Source: an uncultured Paracoccaceae bacterium
GTDB taxonomy: Bacteria > Pseudomonadota > Alphaproteobacteria > Rhodobacterales > Rhodobacteraceae
Reading direction: 5' to 3'
NCBI GenBank assembly: GCA_947497065.1
Contig: CANMEQ010000002.1
Span: 496,001 to 560,000, forward strand
Length of the DNA: 64,000 bases
The notes beneath the pieces are model-generated. The model was given only the letters and a program-made list of their open reading frames with translations. It was not told the DNA's origin and did not search any database. A program made the position numbers and the translations under genes. Shown here piece by piece: positions 1 to 7,939 of this stretch. The stretch's first letter is position 1, and each line of letters begins with the position of its first letter.

Positions 1-2
1 AC

Positions 3-536
3 ATGGGCATTGCGACTGGGGCAAACACGGCCGGAGCCGACATGGACTTCGCCACACAAGAGTTGAACCGCGAATTGACCGACAAGGGCTTCCTCGTCAC
101 GTCCTCCGCCGATCTGATCAACTGGGCCCGCACAGGCTCGCTGCACTGGATGACCTTCGGTCTCGCCTGCTGCGCCGTTGAAATGATGCACACCTCCATG
201 CCGCGCTACGACGCTGAGCGTTTCGGGATCGCACCGCGCGCCTCCCCACGCCAGTCCGACGTGATGATCGTGGCCGGCACGCTGACCAACAAAATGGCAC
301 CCGCCCTGCGCAAGGTCTATGACCAAATGCCAGAGCCGCGCTACGTGATCTCCATGGGGTCCTGCGCCAATGGTGGCGGCTACTACCACTACAGCTATTC
401 CGTTGTGCGCGGCTGCGACCGTATCGTACCCGTCGACATCTACGTCCCCGGGTGCCCCCCAACAGCCGAAGCGCTGCTCTACGGCATCCTGCAGCTGCAA
501 CGTAAAATGCGCCGAACCGGCACGATTGTGAGGTAA
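3..536 (+). CDS. nuoB: NADH-quinone oxidoreductase subunit B (NuoB)
   Basis: Subunit of the peripheral arm of respiratory complex I that carries iron-sulfur cluster N2, the last electron carrier before ubiquinone. The 177-residue protein has the expected four ligands: the tandem Cys56-Cys57 in LACCAVEMM, Cys121 in SMGSCANGG and Cys151 in [10 protein letters not shown]. The length fits the family, so the ATG at position 3 is probably the true start, although the upstream ribosome binding site lies outside the window. It is followed 5 bases later by nuoC and belongs to the nuo operon; nuoA is expected immediately upstream. The stretch before Cys56 is a short alphaproteobacterial-type N-terminus. 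Identification is secure. Confidence 0.97.
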   Translation: MGIATGANTAGADMDFATQELNRELTDKGFLVTSSADLINWARTGSLHWMTFGLACCAVEMMHTSMPRYDAERFGIAPRASPRQSDVMIVAGTLTNKMAPALRKVYDQMPEPRYVISMGSCANGGGYYHYSYSVVRGCDRIVPVDIYVPGCPPTAEALLYGILQLQRKMRRTGTIVR

Positions 537-541
537 GCGAT

Positions 542-1153
542 ATGTCCAACGAACTGACCCAACTGGGCGAACACATCGAACACAAACGCCCCGACTGCGT
601 GCTGTCCTTCGACGTCACCGGCGGTGAACTGACCGTGGATGTGGCCCCCGCAAACCTCAACGGGTTCGTGGAATTCCTGCGCAACGATAGCGCGTGCAAA
701 TTCTCAACCCTCGTGGACATCACCGCCGTCGATTACCCGGGCCGCGCCCAGCGGTTCGACGTGATCTACCACTTCCTGTCCATGTACCAAAACCACCGCA
801 TCCGTTTGCGCGTCAAAACCCGCGAAGACGAAATGGTCCAATCCATCATGGATGTGCACCCATCCGCCAACTGGTTCGAACGCGAAGTGTTCGACATGTT
901 CGGCATTATCTTCAAAGGTCACCCAGACCTGCGCCGCATCCTCACCGACTACGGCTTCCGCGGCTACCCGCTGCGCAAAGACTTCCCAACAACAGGCTAC
1001 ACCGAGGTCCGCTACGACGAAGTGCAAAAACGCGTCGTCTACGAACCCGTATCCCTGACCCAAGAATACCGCCAGTTCGACTTTATGTCCCCATGGGAAG
1101 GGGCCGAATACATCCTTCCGGGCGATGACAAAGCGAAAGAGGAGGCGAAATGA
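542..1153 (+). CDS. nuoC: NADH-quinone oxidoreductase subunit C (NuoC)
   Basis: The 30 kDa-type subunit of the complex I peripheral arm, which binds NuoD and NuoB near the quinone site and carries no cofactor. The 203-residue protein has the family signature at residues 110-131 ([13 protein letters not shown] followed by [11 protein letters not shown]) and the downstream [14 protein letters not shown] segment. NuoC and NuoD are separate here, unlike the fused enterobacterial protein. The C-terminus is a charged tail (DDKAKEEAK). The stop overlaps the nuoD start in an ATGA arrangement, suggesting translational coupling. Confidence 0.97.
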   Translation: MSNELTQLGEHIEHKRPDCVLSFDVTGGELTVDVAPANLNGFVEFLRNDSACKFSTLVDITAVDYPGRAQRFDVIYHFLSMYQNHRIRLRVKTREDEMVQSIMDVHPSANWFEREVFDMFGIIFKGHPDLRRILTDYGFRGYPLRKDFPTTGYTEVRYDEVQKRVVYEPVSLTQEYRQFDFMSPWEGAEYILPGDDKAKEEAK

Positions 1154-2367
1154 TGGACGGCACCAACAATTTCGACGACGCCCTCACAGGCGAACAGAAA
1201 ATCCGCAACTTCAACATTAACTTCGGCCCGCAGCACCCTGCGGCGCACGGGGTTTTGCGTCTGGTCCTCGAACTGGACGGCGAGATTGTAGAACGTTGCG
1301 ATCCGCACATCGGCCTGCTGCACCGTGGCACCGAAAAGCTGATGGAAAGCCGCACCTACCTGCAAAACCTGCCGTACTTCGACCGCCTCGATTACGTGGC
1401 GCCGATGAACCAGGAACACGCATGGTGCTTGGCGATCGAAAAGCTGACAGGCACCGTTGTGCCCCGTCGTGCCTCGCTCATTCGCGTGCTCTATTCCGAA
1501 ATCGGCCGCGTGCTGAACCACCTGATGAACGTCTGTACACAGGCGATGGACGTGGGCGCGCTGACACCGATCTCTTGGGGCTTTGAAGAGCGTGAAAAAC
1601 TCATGGTCTTTTACGAACGTGCCTGCGGTGCCCGCCTGCACGCGGCCTACTTCCGTCCCGGCGGTGTTCATCAAGATCTGCCAGACCAGCTCATCGAAGA
1701 CATCGACACATGGGCCGTTGAATTCCCAAAAGTCATCGATGACCTCGACGGCCTGCTGACCGAAAACCGTATCTTCAAACAGCGCAACGTAGATATCGGC
1801 ATCGTGTCTGAAAAAGACATTCAGGATTGGGCGTTCTCTGGCGTCATGGTCCGCGGCTCCGGCTTCGCATGGGATCTGCGCCGCGCGCAGCCCTACGAAT
1901 GCTACGATGAATTCGACTTCCAAGTGCCCGTGGGCAAAAACGGCGACTGCTACGACCGTTACCTGTGCCGCATGGAAGAAATGCGTCAGTCCACCTCCAT
2001 CATTCGCCAGTGCATCGAAAAACTGCGCGTTGAGAAGGGCGATGTGATGGCCCGCGGTAAAATGACACCGCCCACACGCGCCGCGATGAAGACGGACATG
2101 GAAAGCCTGATCCACCATTTCAAACTCTACACCGAAGGGTTCCACGTGCCAGCCGGCGAAGTCTACGCCTGCGTCGAAGCGCCCAAAGGTGAATTTGGTG
2201 TGTTCTTGGTGGCCGATGGCTCCAACAAACCATACCGCGCCAAAATCCGCGCGCCGGGCTATCTGCACCTGCAGGCGATGGATCACGTGGCCACCAAACA
2301 CCAGCTTGCTGACGTGGCCGCCATCATCGGCAGCTTGGACGTTGTGTTTGGGGAAATCGACCGTTGA
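1150..2367 (+). CDS. nuoD: NADH-quinone oxidoreductase subunit D (NuoD)
   Basis: The 49 kDa-type subunit of complex I, derived from the large subunit of NiFe hydrogenases, which forms the quinone-binding cavity with NuoB. The 405-residue protein has [13 protein letters not shown] at residues 25-37 and the 49 kDa signature [12 protein letters not shown] at residues 53-64. Near the C-terminus are [17 protein letters not shown] and the terminal DVVFGEIDR typical of the family. The start ATG overlaps the nuoC stop and is preceded by GAGGCG. The gene is intact and of normal length. Confidence 0.97.
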   Translation: MMDGTNNFDDALTGEQKIRNFNINFGPQHPAAHGVLRLVLELDGEIVERCDPHIGLLHRGTEKLMESRTYLQNLPYFDRLDYVAPMNQEHAWCLAIEKLTGTVVPRRASLIRVLYSEIGRVLNHLMNVCTQAMDVGALTPISWGFEEREKLMVFYERACGARLHAAYFRPGGVHQDLPDQLIEDIDTWAVEFPKVIDDLDGLLTENRIFKQRNVDIGIVSEKDIQDWAFSGVMVRGSGFAWDLRRAQPYECYDEFDFQVPVGKNGDCYDRYLCRMEEMRQSTSIIRQCIEKLRVEKGDVMARGKMTPPTRAAMKTDMESLIHHFKLYTEGFHVPAGEVYACVEAPKGEFGVFLVADGSNKPYRAKIRAPGYLHLQAMDHVATKHQLADVAAIIGSLDVVFGEIDR

Positions 2368-2639
2368 TCCGCGCAACCGCATTCTGTCTCGCGCCTCTGG
2401 GCGTGCTCTGCGCCGCAGTGCCTGCATTCGCCCAAACGGCGGATGAGGTTGCGGCCATGACCACCGCTGTCGAAGAGGCGGGCTGCATCGTGTCTGCGGA
2501 CAACGGCGATGCGGTGCTTGCGGCCTCCGGTCTAAACGAAGAACAGACCATGGCAGTGATCGCGCAGATGTATGCGGACGGCCTCGTGACCCTCACGGAA
2601 ACCGGCGATATGAAACTCACCAATGAGGTGTGTTCGTAA
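2364..2639 (+). CDS. small secreted protein of unknown function in the nuo cluster
   Basis: A 91-residue protein not recognised beyond its context. It starts at a TTG overlapping the nuoD TGA stop, with GGGG about ten bases upstream. The N-terminus is a clear Sec-type signal peptide (hydrophobic residues 5-20, cleavage expected after AFA, before Gln24). The mature part of about 68 residues has two cysteines (in GCIVSA and at the penultimate position, VCS), which could pair in the periplasm. The position after nuoD matches unidentified reading frames reported in nuo/nqo clusters of Paracoccus and Rhodobacter. A role in complex I assembly or stability is only a guess from location. Confidence 0.6.
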   Translation: MIRATAFCLAPLGVLCAAVPAFAQTADEVAAMTTAVEEAGCIVSADNGDAVLAASGLNEEQTMAVIAQMYADGLVTLTETGDMKLTNEVCS

Positions 2640-2655
2640 TGTCCGTGGCAATACC

Positions 2656-2688
2656 AAACCCATACCAGACCCATACCCGACCCATATC
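2656..2688 (+). repeat. three tandem 11-base repeats in the nuoD-nuoE spacer
   Basis: Three adjacent 11-base units, AAACCCATACC, AGACCCATACC and CGACCCATATC, lie in the 153-base gap between the small secreted protein and nuoE. The shared core is ACCCATA. Eleven bases is close to one DNA helical turn. No hairpin or terminator is obvious. The repeat could be a regulatory site or simple slippage. Confidence 0.55.
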
Positions 2689-2792
2689 GGCCAGCCTACA
2701 GGCCCGTGCTTTGGGTCAACTTACTGATAACACATCCAAAAATGGCGTTTTCGCCCGTTTTGGCCACTGACTGACCACAGGAACCTGTTCCC

Positions 2793-3953
2793 ATGCTTAG
2801 ACGTCTCCACCTCGAACAGCCCGAAAGCTTCGCTTTCACGCCAGACAACCTCGCGTGGGCGCAAGCACAGATCACCAAATACCCCGAAGGCCGTCAGGCG
2901 TCCGCGGTCATTCCCTTGCTTTGGCGCGCACAAGAGCAAGAGGGCTGGTTGACACGTCCGGCCATCGAAACTGTCGGTGAAATGCTTGACATGGCCTATA
3001 TGCGGGTCCTCGAAGTTGCATCCTTCTATTTCATGTTCCAACTGCAACCTGTTGGTTCTGTTGCACATATCCAGATTTGCGGCACCACGTCCTGCATGAT
3101 CTGCGGCGCCGAAGATCTGGTTGCCGTGTGCAAAGAAAAGATCGCACCAAACGCCCACCAAGTCTCTGCCGACGGCAAATTCTCGTGGGAAGAGGTCGAG
3201 TGCTTGGGTTCTTGCACGAACGCACCAATGGCGCAGATCGGCAAAGACTACTACGAAGACCTGACCGCCGCCCGCATGGGCGAGCTCATCGACGAGCTGG
3301 CAGCTGGCAAGGTGCCAACCGCAGGCCCCCAAAACGGCCGCTTCGCATCAGAGCCGCTTAAGGGTCTGACAACATTGACAGAAAACAACAGCGGCACCTA
3401 CGAATACAACGCCTCTGTGCAGCTCGCCTCCGACATCGGCGACACCGTAAAACGCATCGACGGCACCGAAGTACCGCTTCTCGCCCCATGGGGCCAAGCC
3501 GCCCCAACCAGCGGCGTCACACCGCGCCCAGCCGGCAAACCCGCCAACGCACAAAAGCCTGCGGCGAAGAAACCAGCAGCTGAAAAGCCTGCAAAAGAAA
3601 CGTCTATTCCAAAGAAGAAGGCCGAGAAGCTGAAAGCTGAACCTGCACCTTTGAAAAAGACAGCAACCACTAAATCCGCAGCCGCAGAAACACCTGCTGC
3701 CGCTGCCGACGAGAAAAAACCGCGCACCATGAAAGCACCGCGCAAGTCCGGTGCAGATGATCTCAAGCGGATCAGCGGCGTTGGCCCAAAACTCGAAGGT
3801 GTGCTGAACGAACTAGGTTTCTGGCACTTCGATCAAATCGCGAAATGGACCGACGCAGAAGTGGCATGGGTCGACAGCCGATTGAAATTCAAAGGCCGCA
3901 TTGAACGCGACAACTGGATCGCGCAGGCCGCTGATTTTGCTAAAAACGGCTGA
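2793..3953 (+). CDS. nuoE: NADH-quinone oxidoreductase subunit E with long C-terminal extension (NuoE)
   Basis: The 24 kDa-type subunit of complex I carrying the [2Fe-2S] cluster N1a beside NuoF. The thioredoxin-like domain occupies about residues 1-175 and has the four ligands Cys96 and Cys101 ([11 protein letters not shown]) and Cys137 and Cys141 (VECLGSCTN). The protein is 386 residues, more than twice the usual length. After a conserved-looking segment to about residue 235 comes a Pro/Ala/Lys-rich linker (236-320), then a compact domain at 321-384 starting [19 protein letters not shown], which resembles a helix-hairpin-helix fold. Almost the same domain ends the next protein (4114-4881). 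Such tails on NuoE are, from memory, common in Rhodobacterales. AGGA 15 bases upstream is a modest ribosome site. Confidence 0.95.
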   Translation: MLRRLHLEQPESFAFTPDNLAWAQAQITKYPEGRQASAVIPLLWRAQEQEGWLTRPAIETVGEMLDMAYMRVLEVASFYFMFQLQPVGSVAHIQICGTTSCMICGAEDLVAVCKEKIAPNAHQVSADGKFSWEEVECLGSCTNAPMAQIGKDYYEDLTAARMGELIDELAAGKVPTAGPQNGRFASEPLKGLTTLTENNSGTYEYNASVQLASDIGDTVKRIDGTEVPLLAPWGQAAPTSGVTPRPAGKPANAQKPAAKKPAAEKPAKETSIPKKKAEKLKAEPAPLKKTATTKSAAAETPAAAADEKKPRTMKAPRKSGADDLKRISGVGPKLEGVLNELGFWHFDQIAKWTDAEVAWVDSRLKFKGRIERDNWIAQAADFAKNG

Positions 3954-3987
3954 TTTAGCCGCAATACCTTCAGATTCACGATAAAAA

Positions 3988-4022
3988 GCCGCTCAAACGC
4001 ACTGTTTGGGCGGCTCTTTCTT
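3988..4022 (+). terminator. terminator-like hairpin after nuoE
   Basis: An 11-base stem (GCCGCTCAAAC with GTTTGGGCGGC, one G-T pair) closes a 5-base loop at 3988-4014 and is followed by TCTTTCTTTAT. It is preceded by AAAAA. It looks like a Rho-independent terminator yet sits inside the nuo operon, so it probably reduces rather than ends transcription, or protects an upstream mRNA end. Confidence 0.7.
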
Positions 4023-4113
4023 TATGTGCCCCTTATCAACGGGCTTTCTGCTGGCTAGTCTTTTTGCAGCCAAAGGACGCGTTCCTTTGGTGGGGAAAAG
4101 GGAAGGGACAGAC

Positions 4114-4881
4114 ATGAAGACTTTTGTATCGAATACAACGGGGATCATTGCGATTGCAGCCCTGTTTGGCCTCGTCGCGTTGTTGGTGGCCTATGGGATT
4201 TTGAATTTCGGCGGATTTACAGCCTTTGTCATAGGTTTGATCGTAGCCTTGATCACGGCGATCGCGCTGTGGATGGGGTGGGGCGATATCGCAGCTGAGG
4301 GTGCGAGCACGCCATCAGCGCCGACCCCTCCACCGGCACCGGTCGCGCAGCCCGCACCTCGGGTGGCCGACCCTGTCACCCCGAAACCAGAGACCCCGGT
4401 CGCAGAGGCCTCGAAACCAGCACAGCCCCCCGTGACACCTGCGCCTGCTGCAAAAAAGGGGGCCTCCTCGCCAAAGCCCACGACGCCGAGCGCGACACCG
4501 AAAAAGAAGCCTGCCGCAAAGCCGAAAGCCGCAGCCAAAACACCTGCGACACCCGCAGTCAAAGCCGCACCAAAGCGTGCACCAGTTGCCCCTGACGGCA
4601 AACCTGAACTGCTTGCGCAGCCGCGTGGCGGAGAGGGCGACGATTTGAAGCAGATCAAAGGCGTCGGTCCAAAAATGGAAACGCTGCTGAATTCAATGGG
4701 GGTGTGGCACTTCGATCAGGTGGCCGGTTGGCGCAAGAAAGAGGTGGAATGGGTCGATGCGAACCTCAAAGGGTTTAAGGGACGCGTCAGCCGCGATGAA
4801 TGGGTGAAGCAGGCCAAGGTTCTTGCGAAGGGCGGCAGCACCGAATTCTCATCAAAGGTGAAAAAGGGCGGCGTGTACTAG
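4114..4881 (+). CDS. membrane-anchored protein with NuoE-like C-terminal helix-hairpin-helix domain
   Basis: A 255-residue protein with two hydrophobic helices (about 10-29 and 35-55), a Pro/Ala/Lys/Thr-rich linker (about 62-172) and a folded domain at 176-240 beginning GDDLKQIKGVGPKMETLLN. That domain is clearly paralogous to the end of NuoE: both share DDLK-I-GVGPK, WHFDQ-A-W, E-V-WVD and FKGR--RD-W--QA. The ATG at 4114 is chosen because GGGAAGGGA precedes it and the first membrane helix follows; earlier in-frame starts fall in or near the upstream hairpin. The GVGP motif suggests a helix-hairpin-helix, more often a DNA/RNA-binding or protein-interaction fold. Function unknown; a membrane tether for the complex I peripheral arm is a hypothesis. 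Confidence 0.75.
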   Translation: MKTFVSNTTGIIAIAALFGLVALLVAYGILNFGGFTAFVIGLIVALITAIALWMGWGDIAAEGASTPSAPTPPPAPVAQPAPRVADPVTPKPETPVAEASKPAQPPVTPAPAAKKGASSPKPTTPSATPKKKPAAKPKAAAKTPATPAVKAAPKRAPVAPDGKPELLAQPRGGEGDDLKQIKGVGPKMETLLNSMGVWHFDQVAGWRKKEVEWVDANLKGFKGRVSRDEWVKQAKVLAKGGSTEFSSKVKKGGVY

Positions 4882-4901
4882 GGCGCTGAACACCAACAAA
4901 A

Positions 4902-4936
4902 AAAGGTCCGCTGCTGTGCTGCGGGCCTTTTCTTTT
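4902..4936 (+). terminator. terminator-like hairpin inside the nuo operon
   Basis: AAAGGTCCGC pairs with GCGGGCCTTT (one G-T pair) around a 9-base loop, preceded by a run of A and followed by TCTTTTG. It begins 20 bases after the stop of the membrane-anchored protein and ends before the next small gene. As with the hairpin after nuoE, nuo transcription must continue past it, so partial termination or RNA processing is more likely than a full stop. Confidence 0.65.
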
Positions 4937-4964
4937 GACCCTGCATCAGGATAAGACAGAGCCC

Positions 4965-5183
4965 ATGACCACACCAACTGATCCCGACACAGGCCGCCAA
5001 GGACGCATCATCGCGATCGTCATTGCCTGCGCGGGTGTTCTGTCCATTCTTGCGCCGACACTGGCCGGAATTCTGGGCGGAGGATACCGGTTGGAAATGT
5101 TGTTCTATTTAATGTCACTGGCTGGGTTCATTTGGTCTCTGGTCGTGACGTGGAACCTGTGGCAAAAGACCAAAGACAAATGA
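4965..5183 (+). CDS. small membrane protein of the nuo cluster (DUF5337-like)
   Basis: A 72-residue protein with two predicted membrane helices (about 15-36 and 43-63) ending in a basic WNLWQKTKDK tail. The start at 4965 gives MTTPTDPDTG and is preceded by GACAGAG; starting further upstream would run into the terminator-like hairpin. From memory it resembles the DUF5337 proteins found next to nuoF in Rhodobacterales. Sitting directly before nuoF suggests a complex I accessory or assembly role, but no catalytic motif is visible. Confidence 0.65.
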   Translation: MTTPTDPDTGRQGRIIAIVIACAGVLSILAPTLAGILGGGYRLEMLFYLMSLAGFIWSLVVTWNLWQKTKDK

Positions 5184-5222
5184 GACTTGCCACGCCACGG
5201 CGCAGCTAAAGGGAACCGCGTG

Positions 5223-6500
5223 ATGCTTAGCGATCAGGACCGGATTTTTACAAACCTCTACGGGATGCACGACCGCACGCTGAAAGGCGCGCAATCGCGA
5301 GGCCATTGGGATGGCACTGCGAAAATCATCCAAAAGGGCCGTGACTGGATTATCGACCAGATGAAAGCATCCGGCCTGCGTGGCCGTGGTGGTGCGGGTT
5401 TCCCGACCGGTTTGAAATGGTCTTTCATGCCGAAAGAATCCGACGGTCGCCCCGCGTATCTGGTTGTGAACGCTGACGAATCTGAGCCGGGCACATGTAA
5501 AGACCGCGAGATCATGCGCCATGATCCGCACACCTTGATCGAAGGCTGCCTGATCGCTTCCTTCGCGATGAATGCGAATGCTTGCTACATTTATATCCGC
5601 GGTGAATACATCCGTGAAAAAGAAGCGCTGCAAGCCGCGATCGACGAAGCCTATGCGGCAGGTTTGGTCGGCAAGAACGCTGCGAAATCCGGTTGGGATT
5701 TTGAAATTTACCTGCACCACGGGGCAGGCGCCTATATTTGCGGTGAAGAGACTGCACTGATCGAATCTCTCGAAGGGAAGAAGGGCATGCCGCGCATGAA
5801 GCCGCCATTCCCTGCGGGTGCTGGTCTGTACGGTTGCCCGACAACCGTGAACAACGTCGAATCCATCGCTGTTGTGCCAACAATTTTGCGCCGCGGTCCT
5901 GAGTGGTTCTCAAGCTTTGGTCGCCCGAACAACGCAGGCACCAAGCTCTTCGCGATCTCGGGCCACGTAAACAACCCTTGTGTGGTTGAAGAGGCGATGT
6001 CGATTTCCTTTGAGGAACTGATCGAGAAACACTGCGGCGGTATTCGCGGCGGTTGGGACAACCTGAAAGCGGTTATTCCAGGCGGCTCGTCAGTGCCCTG
6101 TGTGCGCGGTGAAAACATGCGCGACGCGATTATGGATTTCGATGCGCTGAAAGAAAAAGGGTCTTCTTTGGGGACCGCTGCGGTGATTGTCATGGACGAA
6201 TCGACCGACATCATCAAAGCGATCTGGCGCTTGTCGAAGTTCTACAAACACGAATCTTGTGGTCAGTGCACGCCGTGCCGTGAAGGCACCGGCTGGATGA
6301 TGCGTGTGATGGACCGTTTGGTGAAAGGCGATGCCTCAGTCGAAGAAATCGACATGCTGCTGGACGTGACCAAACAGGTTGAGGGGCACACCATTTGTGC
6401 GCTTGGCGATGCGGCCGCTTGGCCTATCCAAGGTTTGATCAAAAACTTCCGCGGTGAAATCGAAGACCGCATCAAAACAGCACGTATCGCGGCCGAGTAA
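5223..6500 (+). CDS. nuoF: NADH-quinone oxidoreductase subunit F (NuoF)
   Basis: The 51 kDa-type subunit that oxidises NADH, holding FMN and the [4Fe-4S] cluster N3. The 425-residue protein has the glycine-rich segment [16 protein letters not shown] (51-66) for FMN/NADH, the conserved [19 protein letters not shown] run (168-186) and the cluster ligands Cys346, Cys349, Cys352 (SCGQCTPC) and Cys392 (TICALGD). ATG 5223 is preferred over an upstream in-frame start because it gives [14 protein letters not shown], the family N-terminus. It forms the NADH dehydrogenase module with NuoE and NuoG. Confidence 0.97.
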   Translation: MLSDQDRIFTNLYGMHDRTLKGAQSRGHWDGTAKIIQKGRDWIIDQMKASGLRGRGGAGFPTGLKWSFMPKESDGRPAYLVVNADESEPGTCKDREIMRHDPHTLIEGCLIASFAMNANACYIYIRGEYIREKEALQAAIDEAYAAGLVGKNAAKSGWDFEIYLHHGAGAYICGEETALIESLEGKKGMPRMKPPFPAGAGLYGCPTTVNNVESIAVVPTILRRGPEWFSSFGRPNNAGTKLFAISGHVNNPCVVEEAMSISFEELIEKHCGGIRGGWDNLKAVIPGGSSVPCVRGENMRDAIMDFDALKEKGSSLGTAAVIVMDESTDIIKAIWRLSKFYKHESCGQCTPCREGTGWMMRVMDRLVKGDASVEEIDMLLDVTKQVEGHTICALGDAAAWPIQGLIKNFRGEIEDRIKTARIAAE

Positions 6501-6509
6501 GGGCGCGAT

Positions 6510-6740
6510 ATGAAGGCCTTTCTTGACGGCACTGCAAGCTTTCTCGCGGCACTTGCGACTGTGGTGATCTGCGGATTGCCGTCATATTTTACCTTCAAAG
6601 CGATTGAGGCGGGGCTTGCGCCGACTTGGGCGTGGGCCGCAGTCATTGCTTTGGCGGGGGTGGGGCTGTTGATGACGGTCGCGTTTTTGTCCAAAGCTGT
6701 GAACGGGGTCGCGCCATCGCGCGAACGCCGCCGCCGGTAA
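6510..6740 (+). CDS. small two-helix membrane protein of unknown function
   Basis: A 76-residue protein with two hydrophobic segments (about 8-29 and 38-62) and a strongly basic end (RERRRR), which by the positive-inside rule puts the C-terminus in the cytoplasm. The ATG follows the nuoF stop by 9 bases with AAGGGCG before it. It lies in frame-tight order between nuoF and the DUF3291 gene and is probably cotranscribed with them. No family recognised. Confidence 0.6.
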   Translation: MKAFLDGTASFLAALATVVICGLPSYFTFKAIEAGLAPTWAWAAVIALAGVGLLMTVAFLSKAVNGVAPSRERRRR

Positions 6741-6741
6741 C

Positions 6742-7233
6742 ATGATTATGGCAACAACGACCAAGGGAAAGATGCATTTAGCGGAACTCAACATCGGTCG
6801 TTTGCTGGCCCCCACGGATGATCCGCGCGTTGCGGAGTTTATGAACAACCTCGACCGGATCAACGGGTTGGGCAAACGGATGCCCGGTTTTGTTTGGATG
6901 TCCGAAGGGTCGGGTGAGCCGGGGACGGGGAACACGGAAAATTCGATTGGAGATGATCCGCAATTTGTGGCCAATCTCACCGTGTGGGAAGATCTGAAAT
7001 CGCTGGAAGCGTTCGTTTTCAAAACGCTCCACGCGAAATTCATGGACCGCAAATCGGAGTGGTTTGAGGCGTTAAACCAGCAGCATTTTGTGATGTGGTG
7101 GATCGAGGAGGGGCATCAGCCCACCTTGGAAGAAGCCCTCGCGCGGTTGGATGATTTGCGGGAAAACGGCCCCAGCGATCGCGCGTTTGGGTGGGACGAT
7201 CTTCGGTCAGGGCGGATCGCCACACCGGGCTAG
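6742..7233 (+). CDS. DUF3291 domain protein
   Basis: A 163-residue soluble protein matching the DUF3291 pattern: AELNIGRLLAP near the start, a central NLTVWEDLKSLEAFVF, then a Trp-rich segment (WWIEEGHQPTLEEALARL). DUF3291 is a small domain related to the ABM/monooxygenase ferredoxin-like group, with no established reaction. The ATG at 6742 abuts the preceding gene; an alternative ATG at 6748 removes two residues. Its presence between nuoF and nuoG is not explained by complex I composition and may reflect a passenger gene. Confidence 0.75.
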   Translation: MIMATTTKGKMHLAELNIGRLLAPTDDPRVAEFMNNLDRINGLGKRMPGFVWMSEGSGEPGTGNTENSIGDDPQFVANLTVWEDLKSLEAFVFKTLHAKFMDRKSEWFEALNQQHFVMWWIEEGHQPTLEEALARLDDLRENGPSDRAFGWDDLRSGRIATPG

Positions 7234-7369
7234 TCGTGCCGTGCGGCACTGATAAAATTTGCCGAAATAGGTGATAACACAGGGCTGCTATTGAATAGCA
7301 GGCCAACAAGAACGACATCTGATCCAACCGCCGCGACCGAATGTCCGGTGTTTTGTTTGGAGAGTGTTT

Positions 7370-7768
7370 ATGAAGACCCTGATGTCCTTGACCCTTGGTG
7401 TGGCAGTGTTGGCTGGCAGCGCGCAGGCGCAATCGTCGCCACGGGATGTCACACGCGTGACCGAAGGTTTGATTGCCGCAGGTATGGCGATTGAGCTGGG
7501 GGACTACTGCGACGATGTGTCCGTGCGCATGATACGTGGCCTGAACTTCCTGCAGGGGCTGAAGGGCGAGTTGAAAGACGCCGGGTTCACGAACGCGCAG
7601 ATTGATGCCTTTGTGGATGATGATGCGGAGAAAGATCGCCTTGAAGCCATCGCACGTGGGCGGTTGGCGGAGTTGGGGGTCGTTGCCGGTGATCGATCGA
7701 CCTATTGTACTGTCGCGAAGGGGCAGATCGCGCAGGACACGCAGGTTGGGCAGCTTCTGCGGGACTAG
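7370..7768 (+). CDS. secreted protein of the nuo cluster (DUF5333-like)
   Basis: A 132-residue protein with a signal peptide (MKTLMSLTLGVAVLAG, cleavage after AQA near residue 21). The mature domain is mostly helical and acidic, with two cysteines (in YCDDVSV and TYCTVAKG). ATG 7370 is preferred over an earlier GTG because it begins the signal peptide directly and GGAGAG lies 5' of it. From memory it fits DUF5333, seen just before nuoG in Rhodobacterales. It follows a 136-base spacer and could have its own promoter. Function unknown; a periplasmic location is predicted. Confidence 0.65.
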   Translation: MKTLMSLTLGVAVLAGSAQAQSSPRDVTRVTEGLIAAGMAIELGDYCDDVSVRMIRGLNFLQGLKGELKDAGFTNAQIDAFVDDDAEKDRLEAIARGRLAELGVVAGDRSTYCTVAKGQIAQDTQVGQLLRD

Positions 7769-7939
7769 TACCTGAGTTTTATTGTCGGATAACAGCGGCT
7801 TCTGCGACACAATCTGCTGTGAAAATTTGCTATTCGCGCTGGCAAACCCGAGCGTCCCACGTTAGAACGCGGACCATATCAGTGACCTCTTTTTGGGGGG
7901 GCATGGATGGACCGCCAAACGGGAACAGGGAACACGCCC

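Noticed and set aside
1039..2427. Long open frame antisense to nuoD
   Set aside because: It mirrors nuoD codon periodicity, has no family motif or ribosome site, and nuoD is certain on the other strand. Similar long antisense frames opposite nuoG (7862-9235), nuoL (13803-15371) and the tat genes (29552-31093) were rejected for the same reason.
7236..7249. GTGCC-GTGC-GGCAC hairpin after the DUF3291 gene
   Set aside because: Only a 5-base stem and no T run, so not listed as a terminator.
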